Source of the DNA: Pseudalgibacter alginicilyticus
GTDB lineage: Bacteria > Bacteroidota > Bacteroidia > Flavobacteriales > Flavobacteriaceae
Assembly: GCF_001310225.1 (NCBI RefSeq)
Contig: NZ_CP012898.1
Coordinates: 434,001 to 498,000 of the forward strand
Reading direction: 5' to 3'
Length of the DNA: 64,000 nucleotides
Shown: positions 19,260 through 26,519 of the stretch, piece by piece
Layout: each line of letters starts with the position of its first letter
Position numbering within the stretch: the first letter of the stretch is position 1
Made by a program: the position numbers and the translations under genes
Notes under the pieces: generated by a model
Told to the model about the DNA's origin: nothing
The model's database searches: none
Seen by the model: only the letters and a program-made list of their open reading frames with translations

Positions 19260-20083
19260 TAAAAACTTTTTATAAGTGTGAAATCTGAATAATTTGTTTT
19301 AGGAGCTGTCAGGTATTTGTAATTGTCAAATCTATTACCAAAACTTACATGACGAATATATTTGTAAGCAATTGTATAAATAGCATCATCTTTTACTATG
19401 TCACCCAAGAAAACTAATTCACAAACCTCGGGATTGAGTCCTAATTGCTCTGCTGCAAACAATAGATAATATATAAAATCTTCACTTGTACTATATTCAA
19501 AAGTGTTGTATAATAACAGGCTTCCCTTATTTACAATCACTATTTCAAAATGATTGGATGCCATATGTGCATATACTTTTTGAGTTTCAGAATTTTTCTC
19601 AATTAATAATATTTGCTCTACCAAAACCGTAGAAAAATGCTTGAACGTAAAAGTGCCAAACTTATCATAAATATAATTGTTAATGTTTACATAAGGGACA
19701 TATACATTTACACTATCATTGCATGGAATATTATCGTAGGTAATAAAATCAGACTTTAAAATTTTAGTATTAAACTTTAAATAATCAGCTAAAGCAGCTT
19801 CACTAAATAAAGGTTTAGGCACTAAAACGGATAGTTCATTTACATGAATAACACAAATAGAAGTAAAGTTATCGTTTAGTTGGTCTTCTGTCTCAAATAT
19901 GGATTTTAACTGATTTAAAGTTTCAAAAGGACTCTGTTTTTTGTCAAAAGAAAAGTTCTTTAAAAAAGAAATAGTATTGGTTTCAGACTGTAGTATACAA
20001 AAAGAAAGTCCATTCAAACTTATTTGAATGGACAGCTCTTTATTATTAGGTGTATGTTCTGAATTATTATTCGTTACTACCAT
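19259..20083 (-). CDS. DUF3822 family protein
   Basis: 274 residues with no signal peptide. It matches, from memory, the DUF3822 proteins encoded next to rsmD in Bacteroidetes, with an N-terminal LSIQISLNGLSFCIL and an actin/ASKHA-like sequence flavour (ILLIEKNSETQKVYAHMASNHFEIVIVNKGSLLLYNTF). Function unknown. It overlaps the upstream membrane-protein gene by 17 bases and rsmD by one base, so the three are tightly coupled. Confidence 0.85.
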   Translation of the reverse strand: MVVTNNNSEHTPNNKELSIQISLNGLSFCILQSETNTISFLKNFSFDKKQSPFETLNQLKSIFETEDQLNDNFTSICVIHVNELSVLVPKPLFSEAALADYLKFNTKILKSDFITYDNIPCNDSVNVYVPYVNINNYIYDKFGTFTFKHFSTVLVEQILLIEKNSETQKVYAHMASNHFEIVIVNKGSLLLYNTFEYSTSEDFIYYLLFAAEQLGLNPEVCELVFLGDIVKDDAIYTIAYKYIRHVSFGNRFDNYKYLTAPKTNYSDFTLIKSF

Positions 20084-20813
20084 AGGTTTTAGGCCAGTTT
20101 CCAGAAGTATTTACCTCTTCCATAGATCCTACTTTTAATGCATCACCTTTAACCCCTACAACAGTAGAAATAACTTGATTTTCTTGATTTACAAGATTTT
20201 TGTCTTGGTCATACAAAATAACTTCTTTTTTTACAGAAGCTTCAAATACTGGGATTTTTACATCATTTTGCTCTTTAAAGCCTGCTTTTAACTCAAATTT
20301 AGCATCGTCTTTACCAGGAATAGGCACATTCATCATAGTTTTGTAACGTGTTGAATTTTTAAATAAAGAATCTTTCACTGAAACAAACCCTAATGTATCA
20401 ACAACTACAATGTCTTTAAAAGTTTCAACACCACCAAAACGTCTAGTCATTTCAACATCTAAAATACTAGAGTCTTTACGTTGTGTAATTGTAAATTCAG
20501 CTGTGTCAATAAATTTAATTAAATTATCAAAATTACCAGCAAATTGTCCAGTGACTTCTTTATGAGCTAATTGAGCAATCCTAATATCTTTTAAACTCTC
20601 AATAATGGTTACGTAACGTTTGTTTTTTATTTTATTAAATTGAATAGGCTCATAGATAGACATAAAAGTCTGGTAGCCTAAAAAGGCAATTAGTATCCAA
20701 AGTAGAATATTTAAAACAGGTTTAAATTTGTTTGGGATAAATTTGTCTATCAATTTAACTAGACCGAATGTACCTAAAATTACAGCAACTGCAACGAGAA
20801 TTATTGTCAACAT
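20067..20813 (-). CDS. Conserved membrane protein of unknown function, first gene of the rsmD operon
   Basis: 248 residues. Two N-terminal membrane segments (about 3-20 and 33-50) are followed by a charged region that is probably periplasmic and rich in beta structure (VTIIESLKDIRIAQLAHKEVTGQF). I do not recognise a named family, but similar proteins precede DUF3822 genes in flavobacteria. Overlaps the DUF3822 gene by 17 bases. Confidence 0.8.
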   Translation of the reverse strand: MLTIILVAVAVILGTFGLVKLIDKFIPNKFKPVLNILLWILIAFLGYQTFMSIYEPIQFNKIKNKRYVTIIESLKDIRIAQLAHKEVTGQFAGNFDNLIKFIDTAEFTITQRKDSSILDVEMTRRFGGVETFKDIVVVDTLGFVSVKDSLFKNSTRYKTMMNVPIPGKDDAKFELKAGFKEQNDVKIPVFEASVKKEVILYDQDKNLVNQENQVISTVVGVKGDALKVGSMEEVNTSGNWPKTYGSNE

Positions 20814-20853
20814 AATGTGTTAATTTATTAAAAGATTTGTTAATGCTCTTTCG

Positions 20854-20861
20854 CAAATCTA
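20854..20861 (-). promoter_or_regulatory. -7 promoter element for the membrane protein-DUF3822-rsmD operon
   Basis: On the - strand the sequence is TAGATTTG, a full match to TAnnTTTG, 40 bases upstream of the first start codon. A -33 box at ideal spacing is not clear. Confidence 0.45.
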
Positions 20862-20942
20862 CAATTTTTTTTCAATCGTTAAAACGTATGAGGATAAAAA
20901 TCATTCTTATATTTGAATAATTTATAATTTGCAACAAAATAA

Positions 20943-22370
20943 ATGACTTCATCCGAATTTTATTCACTTATAAAACAGCAATTTCCGTTTCAACCCACCT
21001 TAAAACAAAATATTGTTTTACAACAAATTTCTGAATTTATTTTTAGCAAAACGCCAAATAGCCTCTATGTACTTAAAGGGTATGCCGGAACAGGGAAAAC
21101 CACCATTGTTGGTACAATTGTTACTAATTTATGGAAAGCTAAAAAAAGTGCCGTGCTTATGGCACCAACGGGCAGAGCTGCTAAAGTGATTTCCAATTAT
21201 TCAAAAAAAGAAGCTTTTACAATTCATAAAAAAATATATTTCCCCAAAAAGGATAAAGGTGGAGGTGTTAGTTTTGTGTTACAACCCAATAAGCATAAAA
21301 ACACCATTTTTATTGTAGATGAAGCATCTATGATTCCTGATACACCTGCTGACTCTAAATTATTTGAAAATGGTTCATTATTGGATGATTTAATGCAATA
21401 TGTATATTCAGGTCACCAGTGCAAGTTACTTTTAATTGGGGATACAGCTCAATTACCTCCTGTAAAATTGGATTTAAGCCCCGCTTTGGATGAAAATTTA
21501 TTAGCTCTTAATTTTAATAAAGAAGTAACTAAAATGGAATTAGACGAGGTGATGCGTCAAGATCAAAACTCTGGAATTTTAGCAAACGCAACAGTTTTAC
21601 GAGAAGTGCTGTCTGGAGGTATTTACGATGGCTTTAAGTTCGATTTAAGTAACTTTAAAGATATTGTAAGGCTGATAGATGGTTATGAAATTATGGACGC
21701 TATTAACGATGCTTATAGCAATTTAGGTAATGAGGAAACAGCCATAATTGTGCGTAGTAATAAGCGTGCTAATTTGTATAATCAGCAAATACGTAGCCGG
21801 ATATTATTTAATGAAAACGAATTAACCGCAGGCGATTATTTAATGGTAGTTAAAAATAATTACTTTTGGATAAAACCAACTAGCGAAGCCAGTTTTATAG
21901 CCAATGGCGATATTATTGAAGTGCTTGAAATTTTTAGTATAAAAGAGCTTTATGGATTTCGATTTGCAGAAGTTAAAGTGCGTATGGTAGATTATCCAAG
22001 AATGCAAGCCTTTGAAACGGTTCTGCTATTAGATACAATAGATGCCGAAACCCCCTCATTGCCATATGAAGATTCCAACAGATTATATCAGGAAGTTTTG
22101 AAAGATTATGAATCTGAAAGTAGTAAGTATAAAAAGTTTTTAAAAGTAAAAAAGAACCCATATTTTAATGCTTTACAAGTTAAATTTTCGTACGCTATTA
22201 CTTGTCATAAGTCACAAGGAGGACAGTGGAATACTGTTTTTGTTGAACAACCTTATTTACCAAACGGTATTGATAAGGATTATTTACGTTGGTTATATAC
22301 TGCAGTAACTCGGGCTAAAGAAACCTTATATTTAATAGGCTTTAAAGATGATTTTTTTGAAGAAGCATAA
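20943..22370 (+). CDS. RecD-like ATP-dependent DNA helicase / exodeoxyribonuclease-type AAA protein
   Basis: 475 residues. Helicase superfamily 1 motifs are seen in order: Walker A KGYAGTGKTT (about 44-53), MAPTGRAAK (motif Ia), FIVDEASMI (motif II), LLIGDTAQLPPV (motif III), and a C-terminal UvrD_C_2 region with ITCHKSQGGQW and WLYTAVTRAKETLYLIG (motifs V-VI). This is the stand-alone short RecD2-like group found in Bacteroidetes, often annotated as an exodeoxyribonuclease; no nuclease motif is visible. Probably a 5'-3' DNA helicase in repair. Confidence 0.9.
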   Translation: MTSSEFYSLIKQQFPFQPTLKQNIVLQQISEFIFSKTPNSLYVLKGYAGTGKTTIVGTIVTNLWKAKKSAVLMAPTGRAAKVISNYSKKEAFTIHKKIYFPKKDKGGGVSFVLQPNKHKNTIFIVDEASMIPDTPADSKLFENGSLLDDLMQYVYSGHQCKLLLIGDTAQLPPVKLDLSPALDENLLALNFNKEVTKMELDEVMRQDQNSGILANATVLREVLSGGIYDGFKFDLSNFKDIVRLIDGYEIMDAINDAYSNLGNEETAIIVRSNKRANLYNQQIRSRILFNENELTAGDYLMVVKNNYFWIKPTSEASFIANGDIIEVLEIFSIKELYGFRFAEVKVRMVDYPRMQAFETVLLLDTIDAETPSLPYEDSNRLYQEVLKDYESESSKYKKFLKVKKNPYFNALQVKFSYAITCHKSQGGQWNTVFVEQPYLPNGIDKDYLRWLYTAVTRAKETLYLIGFKDDFFEEA

Positions 22371-22497
22371 AAAGTACATTGTCATTTAATTTGAAATTAA
22401 ATTTGAAACTTTAGAGTTTCAAAATTCTATATAAAAAACGTTTAATTTTGAATGATATGTGAGTTGGAGTTAATAATCGCTTTTAAAGGTTTGAGCT

Positions 22498-23073
22498 ATG
22501 GAAATAGAAACTATTATAAGTATTTGTTTAGGAATTGGATTATCAGCATCTGTAGGGTTTAGAGTGTTTTTGCCTTTATTTGTATTAAGCTTAGCGTCTT
22601 ATTTTAATATGTGGTCGCTTAATGAATCTTGGGAGTGGATAGGTAGCATTACTGCTCTTATCACATTGGGAGTTGCAACTTTAGTTGAGATTTTTGCTTA
22701 TTTTATTCCGTATGTAGATAATCTATTAGACAGTATTTCCGTGCCATTAGCAGCTTTTGCAGGCACCATAGTGATGATGTCTACGGTTGTAGATTTAAGC
22801 CCACTCATTACTTGGGCACTAGCTATTATTGCTGGTGGTGGTACGGCAGCAGCTATATCCAGTTCATCAAGTGTTACTAGATTAGCATCTACTGTAAGTA
22901 CTGCTGGTGTTGCAAATCCTATAGTTTCTACTATTGAAACATTTACGGCAACAGCCATGTCCATTATTTCTATATTCATTCCTGTTTTGGCAATTATACT
23001 AGTAGTTGTTATATTGCTAATTGTTTTTAGAATGTATAAAAAGTTTAAAACAGTAAAACGCAAAACTAACTAA
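22498..23073 (+). CDS. DUF4126 family membrane protein
   Basis: 191 residues with four to five hydrophobic segments (about 5-35, 45-68, 80-118, 138-180). N-terminal ETIISICLGIGLSASVGFRV and the Gly/Ala/Ser-rich AIIAGGGTAAAISSSSSVTR are characteristic of DUF4126. Inner-membrane protein of unknown function. Stands just upstream of kdsB, but a promoter motif lies between them. Confidence 0.85.
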   Translation: MEIETIISICLGIGLSASVGFRVFLPLFVLSLASYFNMWSLNESWEWIGSITALITLGVATLVEIFAYFIPYVDNLLDSISVPLAAFAGTIVMMSTVVDLSPLITWALAIIAGGGTAAAISSSSSVTRLASTVSTAGVANPIVSTIETFTATAMSIISIFIPVLAIILVVVILLIVFRMYKKFKTVKRKTN

Positions 23074-23082
23074 TAAATAGTC

Positions 23083-23090
23083 TATTTTTG
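23083..23090 (+). promoter_or_regulatory. -7 promoter element for kdsB
   Basis: TATTTTTG matches TAnnTTTG and lies 62 bases upstream of the kdsB ATG. The -33 element is not convincing. Confidence 0.4.
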
Positions 23091-23152
23091 ACTTAGATAT
23101 TTACAATACTTAATACCTTTTTTATTTCACAATAAATAATTTAATATCATCT

Positions 23153-23881
23153 ATGAAAATAATTTCAATGATTCCAGCGCGCTATGCCGCTTCTCGTTTT
23201 CCAGGTAAATTAATGCAAGATCTTGGAGGAAAAACGGTTATACGACGCACCTATGAAGCTACTGTTGCAACTAAGTTGTTTGACGATGTTTTTGTGGTAA
23301 CAGATAGTGCTATTATTTATGACGAAATTGTTAATAATGGTGGAAAAGCTATTATGAGTAAAAAGGAGCACGAATGTGGAAGCGATAGGATAGCTGAAGC
23401 TGTGGAAAATTTGGATATTGACGTGGTTATAAATGTTCAAGGTGATGAACCTTTTACAGACGAAGTTTCCTTAAGAAAACTGATTGAAGTTTTTAAAAAT
23501 GATTCAGAAAAGCAAGTAGATTTGGCTTCCTTGATGGTACATATTCAAGAGGAAGAAGAAATAAATAATCCAAATACCGTTAAAGTAGTGATAGATCAGT
23601 CAGACTTTGCATTGTATTTTTCACGTAGTCCAATACCATATCTTAGAGATAAGAATGTTAACGTTAAATACTACAAACACAAAGGGGTTTATGCTTTTAG
23701 AAAACAAGCCATTTTAGATTTTTACAAACTACCTATGAAGGCATTAGAAGCTTCAGAAAAATTAGAGCAACTAAGATATTTGGAATATGGTAAACGTATT
23801 AAAATGGTAGAAACATCGGTACAAGGTATAGAAATTGATACGCCAGAAGATTTAGAACGTGCAAAAAAGATATGGAAATAA
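23153..23881 (+). CDS. kdsB: 3-deoxy-manno-octulosonate cytidylyltransferase
   Basis: 242 residues, normal length. N-terminal nucleotide-binding motif [15 protein letters not shown], then [21 protein letters not shown] and [11 protein letters not shown], with [12 protein letters not shown] near the middle. It activates Kdo (or 8-amino-Kdo, see kdnB) as the CMP-sugar for lipid A-core assembly. It begins a run of envelope-sugar genes in one direction (kdsB, HAD phosphatase, kdnB-like, acyltransferase). Confidence 0.96.
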   Translation: MKIISMIPARYAASRFPGKLMQDLGGKTVIRRTYEATVATKLFDDVFVVTDSAIIYDEIVNNGGKAIMSKKEHECGSDRIAEAVENLDIDVVINVQGDEPFTDEVSLRKLIEVFKNDSEKQVDLASLMVHIQEEEEINNPNTVKVVIDQSDFALYFSRSPIPYLRDKNVNVKYYKHKGVYAFRKQAILDFYKLPMKALEASEKLEQLRYLEYGKRIKMVETSVQGIEIDTPEDLERAKKIWK

Positions 23882-23937
23882 TAAGTTACTTTTCCTAAAC
23901 AAATACTTTTTTTTAATTAAAATACACACATAATCAT

Positions 23938-24639
23938 TTGAAAGAAGATTATAAAAATATAAAAGTTATAGGTTTTGATGCCGATGATACGCTTTGGATA
24001 AATGAAACGTATTTTAGGGAGGCTGAAATAGAATTTGGAAAACTACTTTCAGGTTATGAAACCTTAAATAAGTTGGATCAAGAATTATATAAAAAAGAAA
24101 TTGATAACTTATCTTTATACGGCTATGGGGTTAAAGCATTTACACTTTCAATGGTGGAAAGTGCTTTAGAACAATCAAATTATGATGTATCTCAAAAAAC
24201 TATTGAAGCTATTTTAAATATAGGTAAAACGATGTTAAATAAACCCGTTGAATTATTAGATGGTGTAGAGGAAGTACTCAAAACCCTATCTAAGAAATAC
24301 CGATTGATTTTAGCCACCAAAGGTGATTTGTTAGATCAAGAACGCAAATTGGAACGATCAGGATTAACTGATTATTTTCATCATATAGAAGTATTAAGTG
24401 ATAAAAAAGAAACAAACTATTCTAAATTATTAAATCATTTAGATATTAAACCTTCTGAGTTTTTAATGATTGGGAATTCTTTAAAATCTGATGTCTTGCC
24501 GTTAGTAAATATAAAAGCGCACGCTATCCATGTGCCTTTTCATACAACATGGGTACATGAACAAGTCAGTAAAAAAGAAACAAATGGTAAGCATTATAAA
24601 ACAATAAGTAGCTTAAAAGATGTTTTAAAGTTGTTGTAA
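23938..24639 (+). CDS. HAD-family hydrolase
   Basis: 233 residues starting at a TTG codon; no in-frame ATG fits before the catalytic motif. The HAD motifs are GFDADDTLW (motif I, nucleophile Asp), LATKGD (motif II), a lysine around DKKETNY (motif III) and GNSLKSDVLP (motif IV). The motif I variant DADDTLW is typical of the YjjG-like/HAD-IA phosphatases. Its place between kdsB and kdnB suggests a phosphatase step in Kdo metabolism, although it is not the compact KdsC type and could be general. Confidence 0.85.
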   Translation: MKEDYKNIKVIGFDADDTLWINETYFREAEIEFGKLLSGYETLNKLDQELYKKEIDNLSLYGYGVKAFTLSMVESALEQSNYDVSQKTIEAILNIGKTMLNKPVELLDGVEEVLKTLSKKYRLILATKGDLLDQERKLERSGLTDYFHHIEVLSDKKETNYSKLLNHLDIKPSEFLMIGNSLKSDVLPLVNIKAHAIHVPFHTTWVHEQVSKKETNGKHYKTISSLKDVLKLL

Positions 24640-24711
24640 TGATTTTTGAATAAAGACTAAGTAATTTTTAAATAAGTAGTATTTTTACTGCTTGAAAAAG
24701 AATACATATAA

Positions 24712-25794
24712 ATGAACTATAAAAACTTTCCAATGGTGCCAAGAGTTATTTTTGGCAGAGGTAGTTTCAATCAGTTAAGTGAAATTTTAGCCCCAAAACG
24801 ACTTAACAGCCATTCACCATTTATTTATTTGATAGATGATGTATTTAAAAATAATGCATGGTTGACCTCAAGAATATATTTAGCTTATGATGATAGAATT
24901 ATTTTTATTTCAGCAAAAGAAGAACCCAAAACATCTCAGGTAGACGAATTGGTAGAGGATATTATCTTAAGTTCTAAAGAGCGTCCTTCTGGAATTATAG
25001 GTATTGGAGGCGGTACGCTTTTAGACTTAGCCAAAGCTGTTTCAATCATGATTACCAATGAAGGCGAAGCTAAAGATTATCAAGGTTGGGATTTAGTAAA
25101 AAATCCTGCTATCTATCACGTTGGAATACCCACCATTTCAGGTACAGGGGCAGAAGTTTCACGAACAACCGTACTTACAGGACCCACCAGAAAATTGGGC
25201 ATTAATTCAGATTACACTCCTTTTGATCAAGTTTTTTTAGATCCAGAATTGACTAAAGGTGTACCAAATAACCAATGGTTTTATACGGGAATGGATTGTT
25301 TTATTCATTGTGTAGAATCGCTAAATGGCACCTATTTAAATGCTTTTAGTCAAAGTTATGGCAACATGGCTTATGAGCTATGTAAAGATATTTTTTTAGA
25401 CAATAATTTAACTGAAGAGGACACACAAGATAAACTTATGATGGCTTCCTGGCACGGTGGTATGAGTATTGCGTATTCTCAGGTGGGGGTAGCACACGCA
25501 ATGAGTTATGGTTTGGCTTATGTTTTAGGCGTAAAACACGGAATAGGAAACTGTATTGTATTTGATCATTTAGAAGAGTTTTACCCAGAAGGTGTAAAGC
25601 TTTTCAAAATCATGAAAACAACACATAACATTACTTTACCTCAAGGGCTTTGTGCAGGTTTAAGTGATAAAGAGTTGGACCTGATGGTAAACATAGCTTT
25701 AGGCTTAGAACCTCTATGGGAAAATGCTATTGGGAAACACTGGAAAAAAACCATTACAAAGGAAAAACTGAAAGCGCTTTATAAAAAAATGTAA
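24712..25794 (+). CDS. kdnB: Iron-containing alcohol dehydrogenase, probable 3-deoxy-manno-octulosonate 8-oxidase (KdnB-like)
   Basis: 360 residues. It has the dinucleotide motif IGIGGGTLLDLAKA, the GTGAEVSRTTV segment and metal-ligand histidines in GMDCFIHCVE, VGVAHAMSYGL and GVKHGIGNC of group III alcohol dehydrogenases. The overall sequence is like KdnB of Shewanella oneidensis, which oxidises C8 of Kdo so that KdnA can aminate it to 8-amino-Kdo. Position near kdsB supports this. No KdnA aminotransferase lies next to it in this window. Confidence 0.8.
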   Translation: MNYKNFPMVPRVIFGRGSFNQLSEILAPKRLNSHSPFIYLIDDVFKNNAWLTSRIYLAYDDRIIFISAKEEPKTSQVDELVEDIILSSKERPSGIIGIGGGTLLDLAKAVSIMITNEGEAKDYQGWDLVKNPAIYHVGIPTISGTGAEVSRTTVLTGPTRKLGINSDYTPFDQVFLDPELTKGVPNNQWFYTGMDCFIHCVESLNGTYLNAFSQSYGNMAYELCKDIFLDNNLTEEDTQDKLMMASWHGGMSIAYSQVGVAHAMSYGLAYVLGVKHGIGNCIVFDHLEEFYPEGVKLFKIMKTTHNITLPQGLCAGLSDKELDLMVNIALGLEPLWENAIGKHWKKTITKEKLKALYKKM

Positions 25795-25795
25795 T

Positions 25796-26344
25796 ATGCG
25801 CTGGGTAGCCACATTTATTTATTTTAAACTTTTAAGATGGCGCATTGTAGGCAATACCAATTTTTCAAAAGACACTGTTAAAAAAGCAGTAATTATAGCG
25901 GTACCCCATACAAGCTGGCATGATTTTTATATAGGCGTTTTATTAAGAGCCATTGTACAGGTTAAAACTAATTTTATAGGCAAAAAGGAATTATTTGTTT
26001 TTCCTATTGGTTGGTTTTTTCGCTGGTTAGGTGGTGCTCCCGTTGATAGGTTTAATAATGAAAATAAAGTTCAAGCTATTGCAAAATTGTTTGATAATGA
26101 GGAAGAATTTAGGTTGACACTGGCTCCAGAAGGGACTCGAAGAAAAGTAGAAAAGTGGCGCACAGGCTTTTATTATATAGCAAAAGAAGCTAAAGTTCCT
26201 ATCATTATGTTTACATTGGATTTTAAAAACAGACAAAATAAAATTTCAGAACCATTTTATCCAACAGACAATGTAGAGGCAGATTTCAAATATTTGTATA
26301 AGTTTTTTGAAGGGGTGAAAGGAAAAATTGAAAAATATTCTTGA
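25796..26344 (+). CDS. 1-acyl-glycerol-3-phosphate acyltransferase-like protein (PlsC family)
   Basis: 182 residues, short for PlsC. It contains the acyltransferase H(x)4D motif in VPHTSWHDFYIG and the phosphate-binding LAPEGTRRKVEKW. The start follows the kdnB stop by one base, so the genes are translationally coupled. Likely transfers an acyl chain to a glycerophospholipid or envelope lipid at the inner membrane. Exact substrate unknown. Confidence 0.88.
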   Translation: MRWVATFIYFKLLRWRIVGNTNFSKDTVKKAVIIAVPHTSWHDFYIGVLLRAIVQVKTNFIGKKELFVFPIGWFFRWLGGAPVDRFNNENKVQAIAKLFDNEEEFRLTLAPEGTRRKVEKWRTGFYYIAKEAKVPIIMFTLDFKNRQNKISEPFYPTDNVEADFKYLYKFFEGVKGKIEKYS

Positions 26345-26370
26345 TTATCTCTAAAATGGCGCTAAATTTG
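26341..26370 (+). promoter_or_regulatory. Promoter of a possible small RNA
   Basis: TTG (26341-26343) and TAAATTTG (26363-26370, a full match to TAnnTTTG) are separated by 19 bases, the normal spacing for the Bacteroidetes primary sigma factor. No open reading frame starts downstream before a strong terminator. Confidence 0.5.
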
Positions 26371-26375
26371 CAAAC

Positions 26376-26490
26376 TTTTAAGTGTATTGGCGAGTGAAAC
26401 ATAAAGTAAACAAATAGTTTGTCACTAAAAAGAAACATTCGACTAAACATAAAAACAAAAGCTACCTCTTAATTGAAGTAGCTTTTTTTT
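26376..26490 (+). ncRNA. Candidate small RNA, about 115 nt
   Basis: The interval between the promoter at 26341-26370 and the terminator at 26457-26490 contains no ATG and no usable ORF. It can fold an internal hairpin (AGTGAAAC pairing with GTTT-GT-CACT) followed by the terminator stem. It is separated from the upstream acyltransferase gene only by its promoter, so it could instead be the 3' UTR of that operon. No similarity to SRP RNA, tmRNA or 6S RNA was recognised. Confidence 0.4.
26457..26490 (+). terminator. Rho-independent terminator
   Basis: AAAAGCTAC (26457-26465) pairs perfectly with GTAGCTTTT (26478-26486) across a 12-nt loop, followed by a run of T. Ends the kdsB-acyltransferase transcript and/or the candidate small RNA. 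Confidence 0.8.
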
Positions 26491-26519
26491 TGTTTTGAAC
26501 CATTGGTATTTATTAATTA

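Noticed and set aside
22400-22430. Hairpin TTTGAAACT / AGTTTCAAA after the helicase gene as terminator
   Set aside because: No T run follows, and the stem is largely A/T; not enough support.
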